DNA of 64,000 nt from an uncultured Celeribacter sp. Its GTDB lineage: Bacteria; Pseudomonadota; Alphaproteobacteria; Rhodobacterales; Rhodobacteraceae. The notes beneath the pieces are model-generated. The model made no database searches and was not told the DNA's origin. It was given only the letters and a program-made list of their open reading frames with translations. This document shows, piece by piece, positions 8,022 through 16,373 of this stretch; within the stretch, counting starts at the first letter, position 1; each line of letters opens with the position of its first letter. The stretch covers positions 248,001 through 312,000 of the forward strand of contig NZ_OY781107.1 of the NCBI RefSeq assembly GCF_963676475.1, written 5' to 3'. The position numbers and the translations under genes were made by a program.

Positions 8022-10069
8022 GGCTGCTCCTCCATTCTGATGAGTGCATCCGCCGCCACGGCATCTTCGGCGCGGCAGATCAGCGGGTTGATTTCAATCT
8101 CATGCAAGGCCTCAGCATGTTCCGTCACCAGCTTTTGCAGCGCCATGACCGTGTCGATCACCGCGTCGAGATTGGCGGGCCTGCGCCCGCGATAGCCGGT
8201 CAAAAGCGCGCCGGTTTTGAGATCGGACAAGGCGCTCTGCACCTCGGCGCGGCGGGCCGGGATCAAGATCGACACCGTATCGCGAATGAGTTCGGTCAGG
8301 ATGCCGCCCATGCCCAGCGTCAGGACAAAACCATGCGCCGGATCGCGGGTCACGCCGACGATCAGCTCGGCGACGGTGCCGGTGATCATCTCCTCGACGA
8401 GGAAACTCGCGGCGGGCATGGCCTTGGCCGCCTCGGTGACAGCCCGAGCCTCGGTGAGGTTGAGAACCACTGCGCCCGCTTCGGTCTTATGCGCGATGCC
8501 TTCGCCTTTGAGCACGACGGGAAAGCCGATGTCCTCGGCCTGCCCGCCCGCCTCTGTCGCCGTCATCGCGCGCTGGGATTTCGGCACGCGGACACCAAAG
8601 CCGGACAAAAGCGCCTTGGCCTCGGCCTCTGAGAAGACACGCGGATCGCCGTGGCCATTCACCGGTTGCAGCACCGGGGCGGAACGCTGGTTGTCGCCTG
8701 CGCGCGCGCCCACTTCGGCCGCCGCACGGATCGCCCGAAGTGCGTCGCCCATGCCACACAGCGGCACGACACCGAGATCAAGCGCCCGCTGCGCCACCGC
8801 CTCAGAGAGGCCCTCGGACAGGAGCGACACCATGGCCATCGGCGTGCCGGTCACCTCACGGGTCTTGGCGACCGCGCGCAGCACCTGATCGTAATCGGGC
8901 GCCTCGAACCGGTCGTCGCGCGGATAGTCCACCACGACACAGCCCAGTCCCAGATCGGCGTCGCAGAGCGCCGTGAATGTGGCGGTCAGAGCCACCTCGT
9001 CGCCCCAGATATAGGTGTTGTAATCCAAAGGGTTGGCCAAGGCGACCTTGGGCCCCAGCGCGGCCCGCAGGCCGTCGCTTTGCTGGGCGTTGAGCGGCGG
9101 ATAGACCACCCCCGCCACCTCGCCCATATCGGCCATGAGAGAGGCCTCGCCCCCCGAACAGGACGCCGACGCGATGCGGTTGGAACGCAGCCCGCTGGTG
9201 ACATGCAGGAGTTTCAGCGTTTCCACGAGTTCGGTCGGCGTGTCCACCTGCGCGATGCCGAGACGTTTGAGCAAGGCGCGCGCGCCTGCATCCGACCCGG
9301 TCAAAGAGGCGGTGTGGGAAACAGCGGCGGCCTGCGCCTGTTGCGAAATGCCGACGCGGAGCGCGACGATGGGTTTACCGAGATCAGACGCGCGCCGGGC
9401 CAGCTCTTCGAAGGCCGGAAGGTCGCTGATCCCCTCGATATGAAGCCCCAAAGCGGTGATGCGCGGGTCTTCCAAAAGCGCGATGCCGAGATCGGACATC
9501 GAGGTCTGCGCCTGATTGCCCGCTGCGACCACGGCGGCCAGAGGCAGGCCGCGGCGCTGCATCGTCAGGTTGATCAGCACGTTGGAGGATTGCCCTATGA
9601 CGGCCACACCGCGTTCGACCGGCGCCATGCCGTGGCGGTCGGGCCAAAGCGCCATGCCGTCGAGCGCGTTGACGATGCCGTAGCAATTCGGCCCCAAAAC
9701 CCGCATTTCGCCAGCGGCCTCGACCAGTTTCGCCTGCAACTCGGCGCCATCGGCCAGTTCGGAAACGGCCTCGCTGAACCCCGCCGCAAAACACACAGCG
9801 CCACCGCAGCCCATAGTGGAAAGCTCCGCTGTAACCTTGACGGTCAGTTCACGATTCACGCCGATGAAGGCAGCATCGGGCACGCCAGGAAGGCTGGCGA
9901 GATCGGGATAGGCCGGCAGACCGCCGACCTCCGTTTTCTTGGGGTGCACCGGCCAGATCGGCCCGGTGAACCCGGTGTCGCGACATTGGCGCACGACGTT
10001 TTCGCACCATGTGCCGCCACCGATCACGGCGATGGCCTTGGGCGAGATGAACCGGCTCAGGGCACCCAT
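8018..10069 (-). CDS. ADP-forming acyl-CoA synthetase (fused alpha and beta parts)
   Basis: A 683-residue protein with an N-terminal CoA-binding Rossmann domain (ISPKAIAVIGGG), a succinyl-CoA-ligase-like middle with the phosphorylated histidine in AAVSHTASLTGSD (~255), and a C-terminal ATP-grasp domain from about residue 465 (FPVVLKGEGIAHKTEAGAV, EINPL near the end). Such enzymes make acyl-CoA from acid, CoA and ATP via a phosphohistidine. Between caiD and the acyl-CoA dehydrogenase, the likely substrate is gamma-butyrobetaine or carnitine, doing the job the AMP-forming CaiC does in enterobacteria. The substrate is inferred from context only. Confidence 0.82.
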   Translation of the reverse strand: MGALSRFISPKAIAVIGGGTWCENVVRQCRDTGFTGPIWPVHPKKTEVGGLPAYPDLASLPGVPDAAFIGVNRELTVKVTAELSTMGCGGAVCFAAGFSEAVSELADGAELQAKLVEAAGEMRVLGPNCYGIVNALDGMALWPDRHGMAPVERGVAVIGQSSNVLINLTMQRRGLPLAAVVAAGNQAQTSMSDLGIALLEDPRITALGLHIEGISDLPAFEELARRASDLGKPIVALRVGISQQAQAAAVSHTASLTGSDAGARALLKRLGIAQVDTPTELVETLKLLHVTSGLRSNRIASASCSGGEASLMADMGEVAGVVYPPLNAQQSDGLRAALGPKVALANPLDYNTYIWGDEVALTATFTALCDADLGLGCVVVDYPRDDRFEAPDYDQVLRAVAKTREVTGTPMAMVSLLSEGLSEAVAQRALDLGVVPLCGMGDALRAIRAAAEVGARAGDNQRSAPVLQPVNGHGDPRVFSEAEAKALLSGFGVRVPKSQRAMTATEAGGQAEDIGFPVVLKGEGIAHKTEAGAVVLNLTEARAVTEAAKAMPAASFLVEEMITGTVAELIVGVTRDPAHGFVLTLGMGGILTELIRDTVSILIPARRAEVQSALSDLKTGALLTGYRGRRPANLDAVIDTVMALQKLVTEHAEALHEIEINPLICRAEDAVAADALIRMEEQP

Positions 10070-10074
10070 CCGCG

Positions 10075-11235
10075 TCAGGCCCCCAGAGGCCGGAACAGGT
10101 CCCGGCTGATGATGTGGCGCTGAATTTCCGAGGTGCCGTCCCAGATGCGTTCGACACGGGCATCGCGCCAGAACCGCTCAATTGGCAGCTCGTCCATGAG
10201 CCCCATCCCGCCATGGATTTGCAGCGCCGCATCGGTGACACGCGCCAGCATTTCGGAGGCGTAGACCTTAGCCGAAGCGATCTCGCGATTGGCCGGGAGG
10301 CCTTGGTCCAGTCGCCAGGCGGCGGAGAGCGTCAGCCAGTCGGCGGCGTCGATCTCGGTGATCATATCGGCGATCTGAAAGCTCACGCCCTGGAATTTGC
10401 CGATGGGCTGGCCAAATTGTTTGCGCTCGGCGGCGTAGCTCAAGGCGTGGTCGAACACACGGCGCGCGCGGCCCACGGAGTTGGTCGCGACCGTGATGCG
10501 GGTGGCGTAGAGCCATTCGTTCATCACGTCGAAGCCGCCATCGACCTCGCCCAACACCTGCGCATCCGAGAGGCGACAGTTGTCGAAATAGAGGATGCTG
10601 TTCTGATAGCCACGGTGCGACACGGAGTTGTAGCCGCGCGCGATCTCAAAGCCGGGCGTGCCGCGATCGACGAGGAAACAGGTGATGCGTTTCTTCGGTC
10701 CGCGCGGTGTCTCATCGACCCCGGTTGCCACGAAAACGATCACGAAGTCGGCGTGTTCCGCACCAGAGATAAAGTGTTTGGAGCCGTTGATCACCCAATC
10801 GCCCCCGTCGCGCACAGCGGAGCATTTCATGCCACGCACGTCGGAACCCGCGTCCGGTTCCGTCATCGCCAGCGCGTCCATTTTCTCGCCGCGCACGGCG
10901 GGCATCAGGTATTTCTCGATCTGCTCGCCTTCGCAAGCCATCAGAATGTTCTGGGGCCGACCAAAGAAATGGGTCAGCGCCATCGAGCCACGGCCCAACT
11001 CACGCTCGACCAGCGCGAATTCGAGATGCGACAGACCCGGACCGCCGACGCTTTCGGGAAAGTTCGAGGCGTAAAAACCCAGATCAATGCACTTCTGTTT
11101 GATCTCCTGGCCGATCTCGGCGGGGACTTCGCCGGTGCGTTCGACCAGCGTTTCATGGGGGTAAATTTCGTTTTCAACGAAGCTGCGGACGGTGGAGACG
11201 ATCATCTCCTGTTCAGTGGTCAGGCCAAAATGCAT
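10075..11235 (-). CDS. Acyl-CoA dehydrogenase, probable gamma-butyrobetainyl-CoA dehydrogenase
   Basis: A 386-residue flavin acyl-CoA dehydrogenase. FAD-binding segments MTEPDAGSD and GSKHFISGAEHADF are present, as are ERKQFGQPIGKFQGVSFQIADM and IHGGMGLMDELPIERFWRDARVERI. It ends 5 bases before the ADP-forming synthetase. By context it should desaturate gamma-butyrobetainyl-CoA to crotonobetainyl-CoA, the substrate of the adjacent CaiD; CaiA is the E. coli counterpart working in reverse. Oddity: where most family members carry the catalytic base Glu in YEGT, this one reads WDGTSEIQR, with Asp at residue 366. A GAGGG ribosome site precedes the ATG. Confidence 0.85.
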   Translation of the reverse strand: MHFGLTTEQEMIVSTVRSFVENEIYPHETLVERTGEVPAEIGQEIKQKCIDLGFYASNFPESVGGPGLSHLEFALVERELGRGSMALTHFFGRPQNILMACEGEQIEKYLMPAVRGEKMDALAMTEPDAGSDVRGMKCSAVRDGGDWVINGSKHFISGAEHADFVIVFVATGVDETPRGPKKRITCFLVDRGTPGFEIARGYNSVSHRGYQNSILYFDNCRLSDAQVLGEVDGGFDVMNEWLYATRITVATNSVGRARRVFDHALSYAAERKQFGQPIGKFQGVSFQIADMITEIDAADWLTLSAAWRLDQGLPANREIASAKVYASEMLARVTDAALQIHGGMGLMDELPIERFWRDARVERIWDGTSEIQRHIISRDLFRPLGA

Positions 11236-11332
11236 GGTTCACCCTCTTTCATGTTGAAAGGATGTTGTTGTCAGGGAGGAAACAGCGCGCGAGAGGTCCG
11301 TGCGCTGCGGAAGGGTTAAGTGGGAATTCGGA

Positions 11333-12145
11333 TCAACTGGGGCCGCGCACCTTTCGCCAAAGGTGAGCGGCACGGGCGAGGATCACCAGCGTGACCACAA
11401 GGATCAAAAGCACGGAGATCGAGGCAATGGCAGGATCGACATTGTCGCGCAGCCCCATCCACATCCGACGTGGCAGCGTGATGGTTTCCACCGAGGTGAC
11501 GAAAAGCGTCACACCGATTTCGTCCCAGGACAGAAGGAAACACAGGAACAATGCGCCCAGCATGCCAAAGCGAATGTTGGGCAGGATCACCCCGAAAATC
11601 CGGGTGAACAGGTTTGCGCCCATGGATTGTGCGGCCAAATCCATACGCCGGTCGACCTGACTCAGAGAGACCATGAGCACGACCACCGCATAGGGCACGA
11701 CCATCACCGTATGGGCCAGAACCACCCCGCCCAAAGTGTCATAGGCGATCAGGCTGTTCCACTGCGACAGCTGCGTCAGAAAGAAGAACAGCGTGAGCGA
11801 GGACACCACCGGCGGTGCGACCATCGGCAAGAGCACAAAGCCGGTCATCAGCATCGCGAACGGCGGACGCAGGAGCCAGATGCCGACGCAAAACGCCGTT
11901 GCAAGCGCGACCGACAGGAGGCTGGCCAGCACACCGACCTGCACCGAGGTCATGAGGCTGTGGCCCCACTCCGGGTTCTCGAACAGCGACTGGTAGTGCC
12001 GCCAGGACCAGTCGCCATTGGGCAAGCTGAGGTAACGACGCGAGGTGAAGCTGACCGGCACCACCGCGATGAGCGGCATCAACAGGAACAGCGCAACAAG
12101 GGAGGACAAAAGTGTGGCGATCACGCCGGGACGAAGTCGGGTCAT
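11333..12145 (-). CDS. ABC transporter permease (PotC-like)
   Basis: A 270-residue inner-membrane permease of the spermidine/putrescine importer type with about six hydrophobic segments. The ATPase-contact EAA-like loop appears as DLAAQSMGANLFTRIFGVILPNI. The start at 12145 overlaps the stop of the first permease by four bases (ATGA). It is the last transporter gene before the acyl-CoA dehydrogenase. With the other permease, the binding protein and the ATPase it forms a complete importer whose cargo is probably gamma-butyrobetaine or carnitine. Confidence 0.85.
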   Translation of the reverse strand: MTRLRPGVIATLLSSLVALFLLMPLIAVVPVSFTSRRYLSLPNGDWSWRHYQSLFENPEWGHSLMTSVQVGVLASLLSVALATAFCVGIWLLRPPFAMLMTGFVLLPMVAPPVVSSLTLFFFLTQLSQWNSLIAYDTLGGVVLAHTVMVVPYAVVVLMVSLSQVDRRMDLAAQSMGANLFTRIFGVILPNIRFGMLGALFLCFLLSWDEIGVTLFVTSVETITLPRRMWMGLRDNVDPAIASISVLLILVVTLVILARAAHLWRKVRGPS

Positions 12146-12951
12146 GGCGTCACATCCTCGTAGCGGCGAATGAGAAGGTAGAGAATGCCCCCCACCGCGA
12201 TCATCAGAACCACACTCATGGCAGCGGCCATCCCCCATTGCGGGATCTGGAAAATCCAGAGGTAGATCAGCTCGGCGACCAAGACGGACTGCCCCCCGCC
12301 CAAAAGCGCGGGCGTGACGTAAAAGCCGATGGAGAAAACAAAGACCAAGAGCGTTGCCCCCATGATGCCGCTCGCCGTCATCGGCAGGTAGACCTGCCAG
12401 AAAATCCGCAAACGAGAGGCCCCCATGCCATCGGCGGCCGTGAGCACGCGCTCATCGACATTGCGCATGGCGGTGGCCAGCGGGAAGACGGCGAAGGGAA
12501 TGAGGTAATGCGACATGCCGACCACGACGGCAAACTCGTTGCGCGTCATCTGGATGGCACTGTCGATCAGCCCAAGGTCCTGAAGCCAGGTGTTCAGAAG
12601 GCCGCGGTTGGAGAGCATGGACAGCCACCCAAACGCCCGGCTCAGGATAGAAATCCAAAACGGGATCATGATGCAAAGTTCGGTGATCATCCGCACCAAG
12701 GGCGAGCCACGCACCCAGAGAAGGGTGATGACATAGGCGCTGGTCACCGAGACCACGGTCACGATCAGACAGAGCCGCAGCGTGCGCCCGATCACGCCCA
12801 GCGATAAAGGATCGCTCAAAACGTGGCCATATTGCGCGAAACCGGGGTCCGGGTCCGTAAAACTGAGCTGAACGATGCCGAGAAACGGCAACAGGTAGCT
12901 CGCGCCCAGAAACAAAAGCACCGGGCAGATAAGAAGGAGATAGGGGCGCAT
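12142..12951 (-). CDS. ABC transporter permease (PotB-like)
   Basis: A 269-residue inner-membrane permease with a start-proximal hydrophobic helix (MRPYLLLICPVLLFLGASYL). The coupling loop appears as RVLTAADGMGASRLRIFWQVYLPM. I chose the start at 12951 because AAGGAAGATCC lies just upstream; an in-frame ATG ten codons earlier has no such site. It lies 57 bases downstream of the binding-protein gene and overlaps the second permease. Confidence 0.85.
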   Translation of the reverse strand: MRPYLLLICPVLLFLGASYLLPFLGIVQLSFTDPDPGFAQYGHVLSDPLSLGVIGRTLRLCLIVTVVSVTSAYVITLLWVRGSPLVRMITELCIMIPFWISILSRAFGWLSMLSNRGLLNTWLQDLGLIDSAIQMTRNEFAVVVGMSHYLIPFAVFPLATAMRNVDERVLTAADGMGASRLRIFWQVYLPMTASGIMGATLLVFVFSIGFYVTPALLGGGQSVLVAELIYLWIFQIPQWGMAAAMSVVLMIAVGGILYLLIRRYEDVTP

Positions 12952-13008
12952 GGATCTTCCTTTTGCGCGCCCTCCGTTCATGACAAACGGAGGGCCAAGT
13001 CAGGTGGA

Positions 13009-14121
13009 TCAGGCGGAAATGATCTGGAGATAGGCGTCAAGTGCTGCGCTGTAGTTCTCTTCGTACCAATCCGTGTTGAGCGCGACCTGTTTCGGCAGGT
13101 TCGCCGGGTCCATCGGATTGAGCCAGCGGTCCTCTTCCGCAATGAGCGCATCGGCGGCCGGGTTGCTCGGCCCGTTGCCCAGCATCTCGAACAGCACCAC
13201 CTGACGTTCCGGTTCCTGGGTGGCCGCGATGTATTTCATCGCCGCCTCCGTGCCGCCCGGGTTGTCCTTGAGCACCCCGATGCCGCCCGGCCCGATGATG
13301 CCACCGTCCCAGGTGAAGGTGATCTCGCCCTCGGTGTCCTTGTGCAACAGACCCGCGCGGGTGTTCCAGATCAGCGCCATGGAAACATCGCCATTGAGCA
13401 ACAGAGACTGGCTTTCCGCACCTCCGCCCCAGAAGGCGCCGATATGCTCTTTGAACGCTTCGATCTTGGCATGTGCGCGGTCCAGATCGAGCGGATAGAG
13501 GTCCGCAGGCGCCACGCCATCGGCCAGCAAAGCGGCCTCCCACACGCCCGCGCCCCATTTGTACATGGAACGTTTACCGGGGAATTTCTCGACGTCGAAG
13601 AAATCCGCCAAAGAGGTCGGCGGCGTGTCGTATTTGGTCGCATCATAGGCGATCACATAGGAGTAGAAATAGCACGACGAGGAGTATTCCCACTGGAACC
13701 CCTCGCGCTGTTTCGCCGGATCGACAATGTCGTAATCAATCGGTTGCATCATGCCCTTGCGACCCAGCGCCTGCGCCGAGAAGGGTTCGGCATCGACAAG
13801 GTCCCAGGTCGGACGCCCGCCCTGCACCTGCGCGGTGATCGCGCCTTCGGTCGGGCCGGAGCCGTCGTAGAACACCTTGATGCCGGTTTCCTCGGCGAAG
13901 GGTTTACCAAAGGCCGCATCCATCGCATCGAGCGCATCCCCGCCCCAGTTCACAAAGACCAGCCGACCGTCTTCGGCGCGCGCAGGCGTGGCGCCCAGAC
14001 CGATGGCGGAGGTGCCCATGAGCGCAGCGAAGCCCTGCATCAATTGGCGACGGGAAATCTGACCTTTCGCACTCCGTTCCTTGAGAATGTCGACGAGGTC
14101 TTTCTGGAAGTTATTGTGCAT
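13009..14121 (-). CDS. ABC transporter periplasmic substrate-binding protein (PotD-like), Tat-type leader
   Basis: A 370-residue extracellular solute-binding protein. The N-terminus has a long charged region, then SRRQLMQGFAALMG and an AxA site near ATPARAED, which looks like a twin-arginine leader, so export in folded form is likely. The mature part has the polyamine-binding fold signatures LVFVNWGGDALDAM and YKWGAGVWEAALLADGV. Aromatic residues such as the WGGGAESQ segment could cage a quaternary amine, as in betaine-binding proteins. It lies between the ATPase and the permeases. Cargo is inferred from the catabolic genes. Confidence 0.85.
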   Translation of the reverse strand: MHNNFQKDLVDILKERSAKGQISRRQLMQGFAALMGTSAIGLGATPARAEDGRLVFVNWGGDALDAMDAAFGKPFAEETGIKVFYDGSGPTEGAITAQVQGGRPTWDLVDAEPFSAQALGRKGMMQPIDYDIVDPAKQREGFQWEYSSSCYFYSYVIAYDATKYDTPPTSLADFFDVEKFPGKRSMYKWGAGVWEAALLADGVAPADLYPLDLDRAHAKIEAFKEHIGAFWGGGAESQSLLLNGDVSMALIWNTRAGLLHKDTEGEITFTWDGGIIGPGGIGVLKDNPGGTEAAMKYIAATQEPERQVVLFEMLGNGPSNPAADALIAEEDRWLNPMDPANLPKQVALNTDWYEENYSAALDAYLQIISA

Positions 14122-14225
14122 TGTCTCACCTGTTGGTTGGTGTTGGATGTGTTATGGTTATTGCGCAGGGCTTTTCTGTCGAACGCCCGTGTTGCGGCTC
14201 TTGAGAAGGCATGCGGTAGGATGTG

Positions 14226-15260
14226 TCAGAGGGCGAAACTGTCGCCGGTGTCCCAGGCGACCTGAAGCCCCGCGCCCAGATCGGGCGGCGGCAGGCCGGG
14301 GCCGTTGTCGATGTAGAACATCAACTCTTCGCCCGCCTTGGTCTCAAGCACGAGACGGGATTTCGAACCGAGATAGACCATGTCGCGCACCGTCACCGGA
14401 AGCTTGTTGACGTCCGTCTCACCCGCAAGCCGCATGTGTTCGGGACGCAGCGCGATATGGTCGAAAGCAAAGGCATTGGCAGGCAGGTCAATCTTCGTCC
14501 CGGCAACCCCACCCTTCTCGGCATCCAGCGACATGATATTGATGTCGCCCAGAAATTCCGCCGTAAACCGGTTCGCCGGGTGTTCATAGACCTCAGTCGG
14601 CGTGCCGATCTGTTGCAGCGCGCCTTGGTTGAAGATCGCCACATGGGTCGAGAGCGCCAGCGCCTCCTCCTGATCGTGGGTCACGAAAACGAAGGTCGTG
14701 CCGAGGTCCCGGTGCAGCCTGCGCAGTTCTTCTTGCATCTGGCCGCGCAGGTTCTTGTCGAGCGCCGAAAAAGGCTCATCGAGCAGCAGCACCTTCGGTT
14801 CATAGGCCAGCGCGCGGGCCAGAGCGACGCGCTGTTGCTGACCGCCTGAAAGTGCCTTGGGTTTCTTGTGGGCGTGGCCCGAGAGGCCGACCATTTCGAT
14901 CATCTGATCGACGCGATCCGCCATCTGCGCCTTGGACCATTTCTTGACCTTGAGTGGAAAGGCGATGTTTTCGGCCACGCTCAGATGCGGGAACAAGGCG
15001 TAGCCCTGAAACACCATGCCAAAGCCGCGCTGCTTGGCCGACCAGTTGGTCATGTCCTGCCCCTCAAGGAGCAGTTTGCCGGAGGTCAGGTTCTGATAAC
15101 CGCCGAGCATTGTCAGAAACGTGGTCTTCCCTGAGCCAGATGGCCCAAGAAGAGAGAGGAATTCGCCCTCCTTGATGTCCAAGGACACGTCACGTAAAGC
15201 GTGGAAATCCCCGAACATTTTTCCGACGGAATGGGCTTCGATCTGCGTTGTGTTTACCAC
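14226..15260 (-). CDS. ABC transporter ATP-binding protein (PotA-like)
   Basis: A 344-residue ABC ATPase with Walker A GPSGSGKTTF (~40), Q-loop FQGYALFPH, signature ALSGGQQQRVALARAL, Walker B VLLLDEPFSALD and H-loop FVTHDQEEAL. After residue 240 there is a C-terminal TOBE-type regulatory domain. It energises the importer encoded by the next three genes. The upstream gap to the LysR gene holds a perfect inverted repeat, a plausible control site for the transporter operon. Confidence 0.88.
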   Translation of the reverse strand: MVNTTQIEAHSVGKMFGDFHALRDVSLDIKEGEFLSLLGPSGSGKTTFLTMLGGYQNLTSGKLLLEGQDMTNWSAKQRGFGMVFQGYALFPHLSVAENIAFPLKVKKWSKAQMADRVDQMIEMVGLSGHAHKKPKALSGGQQQRVALARALAYEPKVLLLDEPFSALDKNLRGQMQEELRRLHRDLGTTFVFVTHDQEEALALSTHVAIFNQGALQQIGTPTEVYEHPANRFTAEFLGDINIMSLDAEKGGVAGTKIDLPANAFAFDHIALRPEHMRLAGETDVNKLPVTVRDMVYLGSKSRLVLETKAGEELMFYIDNGPGLPPPDLGAGLQVAWDTGDSFAL

Positions 15261-15344
15261 AATCGTCTCGCTTTCTCAGTCTGTGCGTTATGCCCCGAGG
15301 GTGCGAGGTGGCTTGCCAAACTGCAAATGAAACTTCTTGTTCCT

Positions 15345-15367
15345 CGTGACAAACAAAATTTGTCACG
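15345..15367. promoter_or_regulatory. Perfect 9-bp inverted repeat, candidate operator
   Basis: CGTGACAAA at 15345-15353 and TTTGTCACG at 15359-15367 form a perfect dyad with a five-base A-rich centre. It lies about 85-107 bases upstream of the transporter ATPase start and touches the stop codon of the LysR gene. There is no T-run on either side, which argues against a terminator. A dimeric regulator site (LysR or GntR type) is the best reading. Confidence 0.5.
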
Positions 15368-16316
15368 ATCTAAAATCCGGGCCAATCCGACTCACTTCCA
15401 GACGTGTTTTCAACCAGTTATGGAATTCGACCACGAGCGGATTTTCGAGATTTTCCTCCGGCGTACAGAGGAAATAGCCGGTATCAGAGTGCAAAGATTG
15501 TGCAAAGGGTCGCATCAATCGCCCTTCGCGCAAATCCGACGCCCAAAGCACCGTGTCGCCAATCGCGATTCCTTCGCCCGCGATCACCGCCGTATGCACG
15601 ATGTTCATGTCAGAATAGCAAATGCCGCGATGCGCATTTTCCATCGGCATGCCCGACAATTGCATCCAGTTTTCCCAATCGGTGAAGTCATGCATATGCA
15701 AAAGCGTCGCCCGTGTGAGGATGTTCGGATCGTTGAACGACTTGTATCGGCTGAGATAAGCCGGGCTGCACAGCGGCGTGAATTCGACAGACAACAAAGG
15801 CTCAGCCGCCACATGGGCGCGCGGTTCATGACCAAAGGTGATGAAGGTATCGACCTCCGGGTTGCTGGTATCCGCGAGCTGATGGCTGCTGACGACATTG
15901 AGAATGACTTCCGGGTTTGCGGCCAGAAAATCCCCCATGTTGAGGCACAGCCAGGCGGCGGCAAAGCCCGGCGGCGCACTCACGGACAGCCGCCCGTTCA
16001 GCCGGTCTTGCGACACCCGCGCGGTGGAGCTTGCGATGATATTGAGTGCCCGGCGCACATCCTCGGCATAGGCCCGCGCACGCGGCGTAATCTCGGTGCG
16101 GTTGCCGCTGCGTTCGACGATCTTGAACCCCAGATCGCGCTCCATGAGACGAAGCTGATGGCTGACGGCGCTGCGCGTGACATTCAGTTCAGAGGCCGCA
16201 CGCCACAGCGCCCCGTTGCGCACGACGCTCTCAAGGACGCGCAGCGCCTGAATAGAGGGAAAACGTTTGATGGCAGCTCTCCTGACATAAAAAGACGCCC
16301 CCGAGGCATAGCGCAT
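15363..16316 (-). CDS. LysR-family transcriptional regulator
   Basis: The N-terminal helix-turn-helix is clear (RVLESVVRNGALWRAASELN, then VTRSAVSHQLRLMERDLG), followed by a LysR effector domain to about residue 300. The frame begins with an ATG at 16316 that has no ribosome site. A perfect AGGAG lies seven bases before an ATC codon at 16271, which would give the usual short N-terminus (start-KRFPSIQAL), so translation may begin at a near-cognate ATC. The gene sits between the aldolase-like gene and the importer ATPase and likely controls the carnitine genes. Confidence 0.82.
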   Translation of the reverse strand: MRYASGASFYVRRAAIKRFPSIQALRVLESVVRNGALWRAASELNVTRSAVSHQLRLMERDLGFKIVERSGNRTEITPRARAYAEDVRRALNIIASSTARVSQDRLNGRLSVSAPPGFAAAWLCLNMGDFLAANPEVILNVVSSHQLADTSNPEVDTFITFGHEPRAHVAAEPLLSVEFTPLCSPAYLSRYKSFNDPNILTRATLLHMHDFTDWENWMQLSGMPMENAHRGICYSDMNIVHTAVIAGEGIAIGDTVLWASDLREGRLMRPFAQSLHSDTGYFLCTPEENLENPLVVEFHNWLKTRLEVSRIGPDFRS

Positions 16317-16373
16317 CGGAGGCAGTCTATCGAGATCAAAACATCTGACTTTAAGACAGGTGCCGCAGAGGGA

